The notes under the pieces: generated by a model | What the model was told of the DNA's origin: nothing | Databases searched by the model: none | The model's input: the letters and a program-made list of their open reading frames with translations, nothing else | Shown here: piece by piece, positions 13,081 through 25,413 of the stretch | Layout of the letters: the number at the start of each line of letters is the position of its first letter | How positions within the stretch are numbered: the first letter of the stretch is position 1 | Made by a program: the position numbers and the translations under genes | Source of the DNA: Owenia fusiformis | Lineage: Eukaryota; Annelida; Polychaeta; Sabellida; Oweniidae | Assembly: GCA_903813345.2 (NCBI GenBank) | Contig: CAIIXF020000003.1 | Coordinates: 16,694,931 to 16,758,930 of the forward strand | Reading direction: 5' to 3' | Length of the DNA stretch: 64,000 nucleotides

Positions 13081-14451
13081 GATCTTAGGCATGATGTGTA
13101 CTGTAGGTCAATATTCCTTCAAGAATTTTCTTCTGAATCAAAACAACTTATAATAAAATGCTTGACTGAATATAGCACATGCTGTTATATCATTCTAATT
13201 GACTGTACAATAAATAGATCAACAACTTATCCATGCCAAGCTCTCATTTTCTTTCTTAGGAGATTTGAAGTGCTTGTTGTTAGCTAACTATAATGTGGTG
13301 GTTCATGCCCACCATTTATGGTGGTTCATGAATATTTCAAATTGTCATTGACCAATCAGATACTCTAAATAAATGGTGACTGGACAATCTGCAAAGATAA
13401 CCCCAAGAGGGGGATTAACCCCAGAGTTCAAAGATGACATACGCTAATAATGTAAACCTGTATTGAGATGAACCCACGTCTCTGATTGGTCAAAACAACA
13501 AACAAAAAATGGCGGATTCAAAATTTTCTAATAACGCTTCGAATAATATTATGTTAATTTCTGGCGTGTTAACCAATATCATATAGGCTTGTTATTTCAC
13601 ATCAAGATAAAGAAAGATGTTAGGAACATGCTTACATCGATTAAAAGATCACAACGACGCGTTAGATTCGAAAACTAACTGGTGAAAATTTGCACAAGAG
13701 ACGTAATATGTCTGTCATCGGTAAAGCTCTGGGGCTTTCCCTCCTTTTGATAACCCCTAGTGATTTTATGGCTGTACTGAAAACTATCTTTTAAAAATAT
13801 TTGTTGACAGACAGTAAATGGAAAATAATTCCAGATTTGATAAGGTATAAATATCTTAATGAGTCGAGATGCAATTTATCAGAATTATAATCTCCGCAAA
13901 TGACTCTAATCTTCTCACAAATCTGAACTAAAACAAGTATTCAAATATATGTTTGTTATTCTGTACTTTCTTATTTTTGGTCTTAATAAGAGTTAGTGAG
14001 TACATTACGATACATAATATTTCATTCACAAATAGCGTCCGATTCCAGCCAAGTGAGAACACAGTGTTTCATATAACTGCAGTGTATTACACTGTATATC
14101 ACCAATCCCCACATTCAAGGTCACTTGATAAAGCAAAAATATGAACGCCGAAAAAAAACGTACGCATTCCGTTCGAAATTTTTCGTACCTACCCCCTACT
14201 GCCCCCTCCATTGATGGACGCGACGCGAGCGTAGAGAGCACGAAAAATTGAAGTGTTCAAAATTTGGCAAGATGCAATAAAATTTAAACCAAGGTGTTCA
14301 AGATTTGGATCAAGGTGTTCAGATTTGGACCAAGGTGTCCACATTTTGAGGGGAGGTGTTCAACATTTCCAAGTCACTCGTGTTAGGTGATCCCAAGTTG
14401 ACAAGCCTGTAGTTTAATAGGACTACACTGTTGTTTAAAGCCCTAATAAAA

Positions 14452-14617
14452 GAGTAAAACCTGTTAAGTGGATCACTGTTGGTACCTCTAAAAATGTTCC
14501 ACTTGGGAGGTGTTCCACTTATGGAAGTTCAGTTAACATAAACAAGGGTCTCGGAAAAAGTGTTTCACTTCCAGAGGAGTCCACTTTTATCGGTGTTCTA
14601 CTTTCCAGGTTTTAATG
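14452..14617. mobile_element. short CAGTAAAACCTG-type MITE
   Basis: The left end AGTAAAACCTGTTAAGTGGA and the right end CTTTCCAGGTTTTAATG are imperfect inverses. The interior repeats GTTCCACTT-type words. It belongs to the family whose intact members at 29481 and 46710 are flanked by TA. Confidence 0.55.
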
Positions 14618-15148
14618 TATTGTGAAGGATTATTCACATTTTCCCATTCTGTCATTAACCAATATATCATAGCTTCATTACGTCCCAATTGACCTATCTG
14701 ATCCATTAATGAATGATGTTAAGGTGACACAATGTCATCACTTGAAACAATTCTTGGTGACAACATAAAAACACTGATTTTCCGTCTCTTTACAAATACC
14801 TATCTATACCGACTACATTAGATTAAGGAAATGCTTGTATCTTAAAGCAGTTAAGCATGAGCTAAGAACTTAAATTGAACCATATATCACATTAATGGCA
14901 CACCTTAATCTGTACATAGAAATAAATTCAATGACATTTCATTGAAATGTAAGACGATAGGACAATAAATTCTAGCTGCTTACGTGGGAAACCAAATTAT
15001 ATGAAGAAACTTTTTAACAGCTAGATCCTGTTTCAGAATTCTTATCATTTCATCATTGACATTTAGTTTAAAAGGGCATACCTGAGAAGAATAGTATTCC
15101 TTCAGAGAGTGCATATCAAAAGGTCATCATGAGAAATCATTTGTTACA

Positions 15149-15760
15149 GTGTAGTAGCACAAGATACCCCAAGCAGAGTTGATCTGACTCTACCAACATT
15201 TGAAACAGTGTAGTAGCACAAGACACCCCAAGCAGAGTTGATCAGACTCTACCAACATTTGAAACAGTGTAGTAGCACAAGATACCCCAAGCAGAGTTGA
15301 TCTGACTCTACCAACATTTGAAACAGTGTAGTAGCACAAGATACCCCAAGCAGAGTTGATCAGACTCTACCAACATTTGATACAGTGTAGTAGCACAAGA
15401 TACCCCAAGCAGAGTTGATCAGACTCTACCAACATTTGATACAGTGTAGTAGCACAATGTACCCCAAGCAGAGTTGATCAGACTCTACCAACATTTGATA
15501 CAGTGTAGTAGCACAAGATACCCCAAGCAGAGTTGATCAGACTCTACCAACATTTGATACAGTGTAGTAGCACAATATACCCCAAGCAGAGTTGATCAGA
15601 CTCTACCAACATTTGATACAGTGTAGTAGCACAATATACCCCAAGCAGAGTTGATCAGACTCTACCAACATTTGATACAGTGTAGTAGCAGAAGATACCC
15701 CAAGCAGAGTTGATCAGACTTCACCACCATTTGATAAGATGCAGTAACACGAAATGTAAG
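15149..15760. repeat. 59-bp satellite, ten copies plus a partial
   Basis: A unit beginning GTGTAGTAGCACAAGATACC starts at 15149, 15208, 15267, 15326, 15385, 15444, 15503, 15562, 15621 and 15680, an exact 59-bp period, followed by a degenerate partial unit. Copies differ by a few substitutions, for example AAACAG versus ATACAG at the join. There are no spacers, so this is a head-to-tail satellite and not a CRISPR-like array. Confidence 0.95.
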
Positions 15761-18700
15761 GTTAATAGATAGGTTCAATGCCGTTTTGCATGGGTTTCAG
15801 TTCATAGCGTTTATTCTTGGTGGTATCTTTAGTGGAACCTTGCCCACATGTACTCATCCAATCTCATTGAACAGGAAAAACATATGATGCAATTAAAGGT
15901 AAAGACATTTCAACCTGTCTTAAAAGGATGACAGGTTATATCCTAGTTATAAGCTGTACTATATCAGACATATACTTCCTCCCACCTGGGCCACATACAT
16001 GTATTCTGATATCAGCCAAGCTATTACAGGAATTCGTAGAACTGTTTTGCATCTCCTACAGCCTTTATTTTCAAAGTAATCTTAAATGTTTTTTTGTGAT
16101 TTCATTCTGGTTTCTGTGTACTTGTATGCCTACATGTATGTATGAGTGTACATAAAAGACAGGGCTCCTTTAAGTAGGGGTTCCTGGGTCTGTCTTCCAG
16201 GATTCCATGCGTTAATTATGACCTTTCATATACGGGATATACCCAACAGGTATTGCTCACGTTCATTGGTGGTAAACAAAATACCATACAATCACCTGTA
16301 GTGCCACCTGTTATCAACAATATAAAATTGTAATGAAGGAGTTGTAAGTCAGGTGTAAGTGCCAACTCATAGTAGGTTAAAACTTATAATAGTGAATCTA
16401 AATATGTCCGACATATTGGAACCTGATCGATCTACACTGTGTGCACATAATGTCTCTTCGATATTCTGTTAAAGACACTATGTGTTTTACTTGAATGGTG
16501 GGGGAAGGGGGTAGATAGACCCTGATTCGTTTCGCATTGGATTATGGTTCGGGATAGTTAGGATTTATTTTCCTTAAGACTGGTGTTCTCTAAGTTGTTT
16601 TTTTCTTGCTGTGCTCTGTTGCGCTTACATATTTATATGTTAATGTAATTCATGTACTCTTAAAATCTGCAACATTGAGAGGCTATTGAGACTAATAAAG
16701 AAGAAAAACAGACTGGTTTAACATCAGGAAACACTGAATTAGTAGACATAATTGTGGACAATATGACCCAAATGTTCTATTTCTGGTGACGAAGATTAGC
16801 AAAGTACTATTCTAGAACACTAGAGAAATGTATTAAATTGTGGGATAAATCTAGCACCTCTCTGATCTTCTTAACACAACTGAGACCTCATAGTACGTGA
16901 CTAGCTCTTTTCTTGATGTTGAATCAGTTTTTCGTCATCTTATTATTTATTTCCTGTTATTTCTAACTCTCCAATTCTGTTTGCCAAATAATTTCAAAAT
17001 ACATGCATACTTAAGGTCCTACCTTGTATAAGATGTACTTTTATTTGAGGCATGACAATTAAAGATCAATGTAGAATTGTTGTTTGCATATTATACTGAG
17101 AAATGAGTATTTGCCCAATGTATTAAAACTTCTAATAAAAAACTGTTGATTTATTTTTATCCCGGATCAATCGCAAAAGAAATTCTCACATCTCGACCAA
17201 AATATCTGAAAAACCTGTACATATATGAAATAGTTGAAAAATTATAGAGGATTTTGGTCCACCTCGTTTGAATAAATAATTAAATAAAGAATTAATTCAA
17301 AGAATAAAATATTGTGTGACCTCTCGTACAAATTTGACTTACTTCATCTAGCGGACATGAAAAACAATTTATATTACATCCAAGATTAAGATGGATGACA
17401 AATAACAGCTCAAATGACGAAACTCGGTACAAATTAATTTATTTATGGGGAACTTGGTCTTAATTTGCGCGTAAACTGCAAAAACAAATATTGTAATGCC
17501 CCATAAATAAAGATTTAAATCGATCTCTGTCTACTTTTTCAACACAAATTAAACCCAATAAACCCCGAGGACAAGTTATTATCCTTCTTTTACAATTACA
17601 AAGTGATTAGACATACAATCACTCATTCACTTCACCTGTGTTTATGGTCAGCTAATTACTTCATTATAGGGGTCATTGATTCAATCTTTGACCATTGAAA
17701 TACCATATACCATTAAAATACCATATATATGAAAAACATTGAAATACCATATACCATTGAAATGCCATATACATTGAAAGTCAAAAATCAACAGATGCTG
17801 TTATCCCATCATGATAAACCATGACATCTCATTTCTTCTCAGCCATGAGATGCCATGACATAATGAGCTTGATCTGGCAATCTGGGAGAGCCCAAAATTG
17901 AGGATTTTTAAGATCTTTCCTCAGATGACAGAATATGCCTCCTAATATCAGAGCATGTTTCAGGTGAAACAGAAAGATGTTATGAGTATCAGAATGCCGT
18001 TATATAGCTTTTATGGGAGTTTATAGATGACATAAATGGAAGTTACAGTACCTATAATGAAACCATATAAACAACTTCGACTATTGATTAGTAGAAGATT
18101 AGATGTCAAATTCAAAGAGTGTATTAATGTAGTGTAAATAAAGTTTTGAAAAGGGTAGTTCATTACATGAAGTCTCTCCTAAAATGAAAAAGAACTAATA
18201 TAAAGATAAAGATTCTCAAAGTTCATAAATCAACCCAGGGTAGCTGCTTACTTTCATTAAAAAAAACAGTCACAAGGAAATAAAAGTACAATACAACTTC
18301 CGTTTATCATTTGTTTCCTCAATATATCCCAGAAATATATGCCAGAAACCTTAATTATAAACCTTAAGAGTCAGATGATTGTAAAAAGTAAGAAAGGTGA
18401 AAGGATCTTTTCTTTCTCATCACAATAGAAAGAGAAACCTAAACAAAAGTGCATTCTGCTATTCCGTTATAAACACCCTATAGGAAGGACAAATGAAAAA
18501 TCACGATTCCTGGTAATGAGAATTTACATTGAGTGAGAATTTTATATTTCCATACATAAATCAGTTATTTTCTTGCAAGAGTTTGAATAAAGTTCTGATT
18601 TTGTTGCATTTTTATACAATTTAGACGGCTGACTATATATCTATTATATTTTTGCATCAATGATTTCACATCATTTCATCCCATTTCATGAAGTAAACCA

Positions 18701-19526
18701 GAAACACCTTGTGATTTTATGCCCTGGTAAGAATCTTGGCCTAACAGAACATACTGCTCATTAAATTAACATCACCTGGGAAATGTACAATACTTTTTGT
18801 AGACGCAATGCAAATATTTTTCTGAAATTCTGCATCTTTCTAGGTAGGAATTTTCACATCCTTGATGCATGTCAGAAAAATTCATCAAAGCTCATATTTT
18901 ATTTTACTCCTATATCTAAAACGTATTTAAAACTCATGATTTTATAAACAAATGAAATATTCATTGACCAGGTTTACCTCAATTTTACATATTGGTTTTT
19001 GTTAATTTTTATAAGGTACTATAATTATTGCATATTGAATCTGTTGGTCACCAGATGACCATTTGAGGGCATATTAGTGCATCTATCAAAATAATCAATT
19101 ATTCATTTATTTTTTCAGGCAAAAGAATTATAAATTGCATACGTTATTGTAGTTGAAAGCAGTGATGCTGAAAACATTACCACAAAGGCAGAAGAGTTGA
19201 GAAGCAGTAGAAAGAAAATAGCATATTCTTGTAATAAATATTTTAAAATTGATTATTTTTACTTAAAAACTGACAAGGTAAACTTCATTACTTGCCACAT
19301 AAAATAAGATATCATCTCAAAAGATCTCATATATTGGTCTTGAAAAGGATTTGGCCCGTTACAAGGTAAATAGAGCATAATTTGTCATATAAGCTATTCT
19401 AACCTAGATCATTACGTGAAAATAATGTTTTTGTAGAAATAATGCAAATATTATTGAGTAATTCTGCTCCATTATACATCCTGTTCATGTCATCATGCCT
19501 GTACATCAAACAGATAAAGTAAATAT
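15761..19526. other. non-coding stretch with dispersed repeat fragments
   Basis: No gene is supported. 17810-18000 is a second copy of the dispersed repeat seen at 2545-3090. 16540-16650 resembles 35180-35310 (both contain TTGCGCTTACATATTT). Simple repeats of CCATATACCATT type lie at 17700-17780. Confidence 0.5.
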
Positions 19527-19745
19527 ATGATGTCAGTATATGTTTTTGATGTCAGTGTATTGCTAGTTGATGTCAGGGTATGCATGTTTTTGATGTCAGT
19601 GTATGTTTTTGATGCCAGTGTATTGCTATTTGATGTCAGGGTATGCATGTTTTTGATGTCAGTGTATTGTTATTTGATGTTAGTGTATGTTTTTGATGTC
19701 AGTGTTTTGCTATTTGATGTCAATGTATGTTTTCTCAATAAAGTT
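19527..19745. repeat. minisatellite of TTTTTGATGTCAGTGTATG-type units
   Basis: Short units of about 18-26 bp, variants of TTTTTGATGTCAGTGTATG and CTATTTGATGTCAGGGTATG, are repeated about ten times. The open frame running through it (VYVFDVSVLLFDV repeats) is a by-product of the repeat and is not a gene. Confidence 0.85.
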
Positions 19746-21069
19746 GAATTATTCCTGTAATATATGGTGTTATGTTTTGTTTTGATGAATTAAGCAAAAT
19801 ATTCTCACGTCAGTAAAGACAGTTAGACATGTAAAATAAAGTGATCACATGATGATTCACATATTAGAAATCCAAGATAGTAATAACCCAAGTTTTAAAA
19901 TCTCAACCGATCCAAAGGTAATGAACAAAATAGGTTTATTGAATACATTTCTTATTCAATTTTATGTGGACAGGCAATTTGCGTTTTATTTAGTATACTT
20001 TGAATTATTAAGATTTAATTTCCTTTGGATAAATAATCAATGAAAACTGTTGTATAAAACATACTAAGAGTTTACGGTAACTCTAACCTTTAATTCTGAA
20101 GGAAGGAGAAAGTTTCTTGGCCCCGGGCCTTGTCAATTTTAATCCAAATAGAATATTCGATTCAAGTGTCTCAATTTCAAAACACAAAATGTTACAGAAA
20201 ATAATGATGCTTGCAATACTATTGTTCATGAAAAAGAGTACTGTAAATGTCCAAATTTTAAAGGTGCCATAATTTTCACGATAATCGCTGAAGAAGCTAG
20301 ACTGTGAAGTTAAAGGCGCAGTGAATATTTGATATTAAATTCATTTGGATATTTCTTCAAACAGTGATATTTAATGCCCATGAAACATTTCAGATTGACG
20401 AAATAGTGAATTTTTTTGTCATTGAAAATTTGGGCTTTTACATTACTGTATCACAGACATTGTATAATTATCATATTTTTCTCATCAATTTTAGCTGAAG
20501 TAAAAATAAAGCTATTTACAACTGAGAATGTGGGAACAAAATCCTTTGTTGGCTTTTGATAGACTAAGAACATGAAACAAAGCGGTTACACATGCTATAA
20601 AACAATTTACGCTCAATAAAGTGTTCCTGCCACATTCAGTACAAAGTAAGAGTCTGTTGTGTAAGTAAATTACTATTCCCTTGTTGATGCTGAAACCAGA
20701 TTTACTTACACCTAAAGATAATTGAAGAAATTTAAACTGACACACTGTAGGAAGAGCACATACTAATCTTAAAGGGGCTAAGCACCTGATAAAGATTCTA
20801 AAATAAACCAAAGGCAAAATTCAAAATCATTCCAAAATAAATAGCTCCATCAAAAGACCATAGTGTTTTCTGAAATTATAAGTATGAGAATAAACTGCTC
20901 ACAGTAAGTGATATTTATTACCCTTTAAAAATGGATGCACTTATAATTTGCATTTATCATACTATTTACTTAGCATAGAATTTCATTTCAAGCTATAAAC
21001 CTTAACAGGAAGGAGAGTTGTATCGAAGCCTATTGATAGTACATATTGCAAGCAGTGTTTTGATTTCCT
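19746..21069. other. non-coding stretch, nothing recognised
   Basis: AT-rich sequence between the minisatellite and the hAT-like element. No open frame with a recognisable domain, RNA gene or clear inverted repeat was found. Confidence 0.5.
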
Positions 21070-21857
21070 CAGTGGCGTAGCGTCGTTTACGCAAAGTACG
21101 CAAATGCGTCCACTGGAACAATCCAATGTTTATCTGAATATTTGGAAATTCTAAATTTCTCAAGTTTTAATAAGCAAAGCCATTGTTCAACCTTATCATT
21201 TCGTATCTTTGAACAGGGTTCAACCATAGAAATTAGGTGTTTATTTTAGTCCCAACATGTCATTAATGATTCTTTCAAATTATACTCTCATAATTTCGTG
21301 AATACTCTTATATAATCCATATGACCTCCCCGTATTAAGTACACAATGGCTGCTCATGTGCCGAATCCAGCTCCAGTTTTGGCGTAAGTATCTTTTGAAT
21401 TTAATGATTAGGGATAGTTAATCAATATCTATATACTATAATAATATTCAAGCAGGATTTGGCTGTACCTTTCATCCATAAATCTTATCGGAAGACATTG
21501 AATAAGAGTAATCAACAGTGCTGTCTGCTCCAGACATCTTTTTGTTCAGTGTAAATTATTCAGGTAAGATTTTTACAACGATAATAGATTTTTTAAATGT
21601 TCAAAATTATTTTTGTGTAGAAATGGACCAGATTATGATGATCTACATGGAGACGAGGCACTGCATGATTGTTTGACTGATCCAGGGAGAAAGTGACGTC
21701 TTGTTGAGGGGCAATGCTTGAATTTCTACAAGACTTATAATGAGTACTTATGAGTAAATGTCAAGTGGAAATGAATGCGTATCGGGTAAACCCCCCCCCC
21801 CCCATCCCAATTTGGGAATTCTGCGTCCCCTAGTAAAATTGCCACGCTACGCCACTG
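21070..21857 (+). mobile_element. hAT-like non-autonomous element with 5-bp TSD
   Basis: The ends are CAGTGGCGTAGCGT and its exact inverse (14 bp), directly flanked by TTCCT at 21065-21069 and 21858-21862. CAGTGGCGTAGC ends are typical of hAT elements, although hAT usually duplicates 8 bp. Inside, an ATG at 21346 opens 38 nt ending in a GTAAGT donor (21384). A TAG acceptor ending at 21620 restores frame with a 24-codon tail stopping at 21694-21696. This could be a much reduced transposase-gene remnant or chance. A poly-C run lies near 21790. Confidence 0.7.
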
Positions 21858-22016
21858 TTCCTTATGGTATCATAGTTTGAATATGATTTAAGGTTGAAAT
21901 AGTGTAAAATGCAGTTTAGGAGTAATGTTCCATGATGGCCAACTTTGTTTAATGACATTTGACATTTTCTGTGGAGACAACTTTTAAAATATCACTGAAT
22001 AATGACAAAAATGTTA

Positions 22017-22572
22017 AACATTGTTACTCAATTCGAGTAGGCAATTTTTTATTCTTATTTTGGAATGGATTAATCCAGTGAATTAAGTGTCTTACTCAAT
22101 CACTTGAATGGAGATAGGCCTGATAAAAATTGTTACTGAATTTGAGTAGACAATTTTCACTTGAATGGATATAGGCCTGATAAAAATTGTTACTGAATTC
22201 GACTTGGCAATTTTCAATTCTTATTTTGGAATGGATTAATCCAGTGAATTAAGTGTCTTACTCAATCACTTGAATGGAGATAGGCCTGATAAAAATTGTT
22301 ACTGAATTTGAGTAGACAATTTTCACTTGAATGGATATAGGCCTGATAAAAATTGTTACTGAATTTGAGTAGGCAATTTTCACTTGAATGGATATAGGCC
22401 TGATAAAAATTGTTACTGAATTCGACTTGGCAATTTTCAATTCTTATTTTGGAATGGATTAATCCAGTGAATAAAGTGTCTTACTCAATCACTTGAATGG
22501 AGATAGGCCTGATAAAAATTGTTACTGAATTTGAGTGGGCAATTTTCAATTCTTATTTTGGAATGGATAAGT
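22017..22572. repeat. 57-bp satellite with higher-order units
   Basis: The basic unit, beginning CACTTGAATGGATATAGGCC and including TTGTTACTGAATT, has a 57-bp period. It alternates with a longer unit that adds a segment containing TTATTTTGGAATGGATTAAT. The 19-codon period leaves one frame open (a repeated SNSVTIFIRPISIQVKI), which is a repeat artefact. Confidence 0.85.
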
Positions 22573-25240
22573 CCAGTGAATGAAGTGAACACCAACACCT
22601 ACCAACACTGAATGTTTTATCTTGGCAAAAAGTGTTCAATATACGTACACAGGTTTAACTGTAATTGTTGTTTTATAAAATAATTATGCAAATAAACCAG
22701 ATGAAATCTACAGATGCAACTAGCTTTCCATAATTATATTGCATTTTCCATTTGTGTACTTGACATCAGATAATTCTAATTTCATTTCCATTTGTTTTAT
22801 TGTTATTTTACAAACACAATATATCAAACAGATAAGCCTGTGTAATCCCTCTCACAGATTTTATGGTTGAATCATATGTAATTTTCATAGAAAATGTAAA
22901 AATATTAAACCTATCAATAGGAAGAAAGTATCTTTGTTTAAAGGCAGAATCTGATCTATAGGGGGTGACAAAATTACAAGCAACAGGTATAATTGACCTA
23001 CCAATCTATTCCTTACAATATCAAATACAATATCTCCCAAAAGATTCACAATATGTTATAAATTGGTGAAGTTATTTATGATTCAAAGTGCAAAAATGAG
23101 TGAAAAATGTTTAAATTCTCCCAAATAATAAGAATGGTTACCATTCTTATAGAAAAATAATACATTATTGTAAAAATCTTTAGTTTTCCTGGAATAAAGT
23201 ATGCACTTTTGTGATTTTTAGAAAATAGACATGACAAGCTAAGGAATGACATGAGCCAAAAATATTCTAAAATTGAAACAATTTTTTGTTTAGCCTGCTC
23301 GCTATATCTGATTCTCTCATTAAGGAATAAAGACCAAGATCCTATGATTTATTGTGCAATATATGACCAAAAACTCTGTTCATGTTAAAATACATAAATG
23401 GCTAAGTGATTGAGGTCCGGAATGGCCAGAATAAAATCTGAATACATATATTTGCCATAATCATAAAATTGAGGTCTAATTGTTATGATTGTAATATGAG
23501 TAACAAATCAAAAAGCAAGTTAAATGGTGAACAATATAGCACCCATTAAACCTGACAAGACAAGGTTCTATGGCAGAAAATCCAAAATGGCTGCCTTAAC
23601 ATTTACCCAGAATGCACAAAAACTAATCAGTTCTAAACATTCATATGTAGAAACATACCTGAAAATCTCAGATGACTCCCTCAAATGGTTTGGCTTGTTA
23701 AAAAGCCTCGAGTGACAAGATTTTTGGACAAAGAATTCAAAATGGCAACCTACCCAGAATCCCCAAAAACTAATATCTTCTGAACTTTTTTAGATTCTGG
23801 ATGGATAATCCAAAGTGGCTACCGAAAAACTAATCAATTTTAGCTTCATTTGTTGAAATATCCCTGAAATTTTCATATGAATCCCTCAAATAGTTTGGCT
23901 GGAAACCTGTAGACAAGATTCATTTGGACAAAATGGCATTTCCTTAGTGTGACAAAGAGATGCTGAGTGAAAAAGTGAGTGTGAAACTTAAGACATAGAC
24001 ATCAAAGATAAAAAATTTCAATTTACAATTAACTAAACATCTATGTTATACTCTAAATTCCTGAGTAGGAAGAATGCCAAAGTGTGATAAGACATCTTGA
24101 TTCATCAAGGTATGACTGAACTAATGCACTGGTTTTACAGTATGGTGATAAGATGGATAGGCAGCCTTTCCAATCTTAAAGTATATTCAAACAAAAGGAC
24201 AAATAATGTCATTCTCTACCTTGTTTGCCAAACTAATTAAAATCAAAAGTCCTGTAGATAAAGCTACATCATAGGTTGTATTGCACCAAGTTCAGGCAAA
24301 TAATAAAAATACTCAATAACACATGCAAATATTTATATAGAAGAGGACTCTATCACTTTCCATTGCTATCATGCTCAAAAAATTACTAAATGCTGTGATG
24401 GGGTCACAACTGCCAAAACTAATTTTCTATTTCAATTTTAAACAAATTAAATCTCTACTGAAATGGATTCCTAAAGCTATAGAAGTGATGTTACACTTAT
24501 AGAATAATCCCCAGGCTGTCTTTGTACTGATGAATGAAGGTGCCATCTCAAATTAAATAGTGAAGCCCCCCATATTTAAATGTCATTCTTCCATAGACAC
24601 TATGTCAAAGCTGGGGACATGATTGATTTCCCTAAAAACAAATTGATTTGACTTGTGAAATTGATTAATTTTCTTAGCCACTAGAATCTTTAATGAAATT
24701 ATTGTGAAACAGATAAATGACTTTATCTAAATGGTGCTTCTTTGATATAAGATAATGGGTTACAAAATAGAGACCAGAGTTAAAAGAAAAGTATTATATC
24801 CCAATGAGAGGAAATACAACTAGATAACGGCAACTCCGCGGAGTAGCAAATCCCAACGAACAAAATATCAATTACCGAATTCCAATCAATTATACTCATT
24901 ACTTTGGTTAAAATTGAAAAAAAATAGATTTTAGAACAGCGAATTCCTGCAAAGCAGCCATTTTGAATTTTCGGAGATACAAATCTGAAAAATAATACCA
25001 TAGTTGGGATCTACTCCAAAATTCCTTCAATTTGAGTATAATATAGCCATACTTTGAAGGGATCGAAAAATTATTGCGAAATCGTACATTAGACGGCCAT
25101 TTTGAATTTTACGAGGCTCGAACCAGAAAAAAGATACAATATCTGCAATCTACTCTTAATTGCCTTTCAATTGAGTATAATAAAGCTATACTTCAGAAAG
25201 ATCTAAAAATTAGCGAAAATTTCTGTTTTCCTGTCTCCCC
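22573..25240. other. non-coding stretch with internal duplications
   Basis: No gene is supported. 22585-22665 shares GTGAACACC and ACCTACCAACACTGAA with 62600-62640 and ends in CAGGTTTAACTGTA, an end of the CAGTAAAACCTG family. 23550-23940 holds about three decayed copies of a unit with CAAAATGGC and CAAATGGTTTGGCT. 24420-24780 is a dispersed repeat with relatives at 32700-32840 and 35370-35710. 24955-25200 is a tandem dimer (period about 137 bp) around CCATTTTGAATTTT. Confidence 0.5.
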
Positions 25241-25413
25241 ATATATATATATCTTTTATTGACTCTTTAGATGTCATGACCTGACATATTAGTCATTACA
25301 AAATGAAATTTCACAAAACTACACTACACTACACTAATATATACAATTTATACAAAAAACTTGTTATTTACATATATGTTATAATATACTTTAGGTGTGA
25401 TGCATCCAAAATG

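Larger units (their letters stand above)
6769..15148. other. non-coding stretch rich in hAT-like and other short elements
   Basis: No gene could be supported. Besides the elements listed separately, there are poly-G/poly-C runs (about 8513-8523, 9719-9728, 11979-11990), hAT-like left ends CAGGACCGTAGCC at 7386 and CAGGGGCGTAGCC at 9694 without good right ends, and a triplet of TTAATGTCCC-like repeats at 12788-12822. The remaining short open frames show no domain. Confidence 0.55.

Noticed and set aside
12910-13287. 125-codon frame through the GCCGATCGGC cluster
   Set aside because: The product is unrecognisable and the frame is open mainly because the cluster lacks TA-containing stops.
15149-15760. 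CRISPR-like array
   Set aside because: Units are contiguous 59-bp repeats with no unique spacers, and the genome is eukaryotic.
22258-22440. 60-codon repetitive frame in the 57-bp satellite
   Set aside because: The frame exists because the period is a multiple of three; no coding support.
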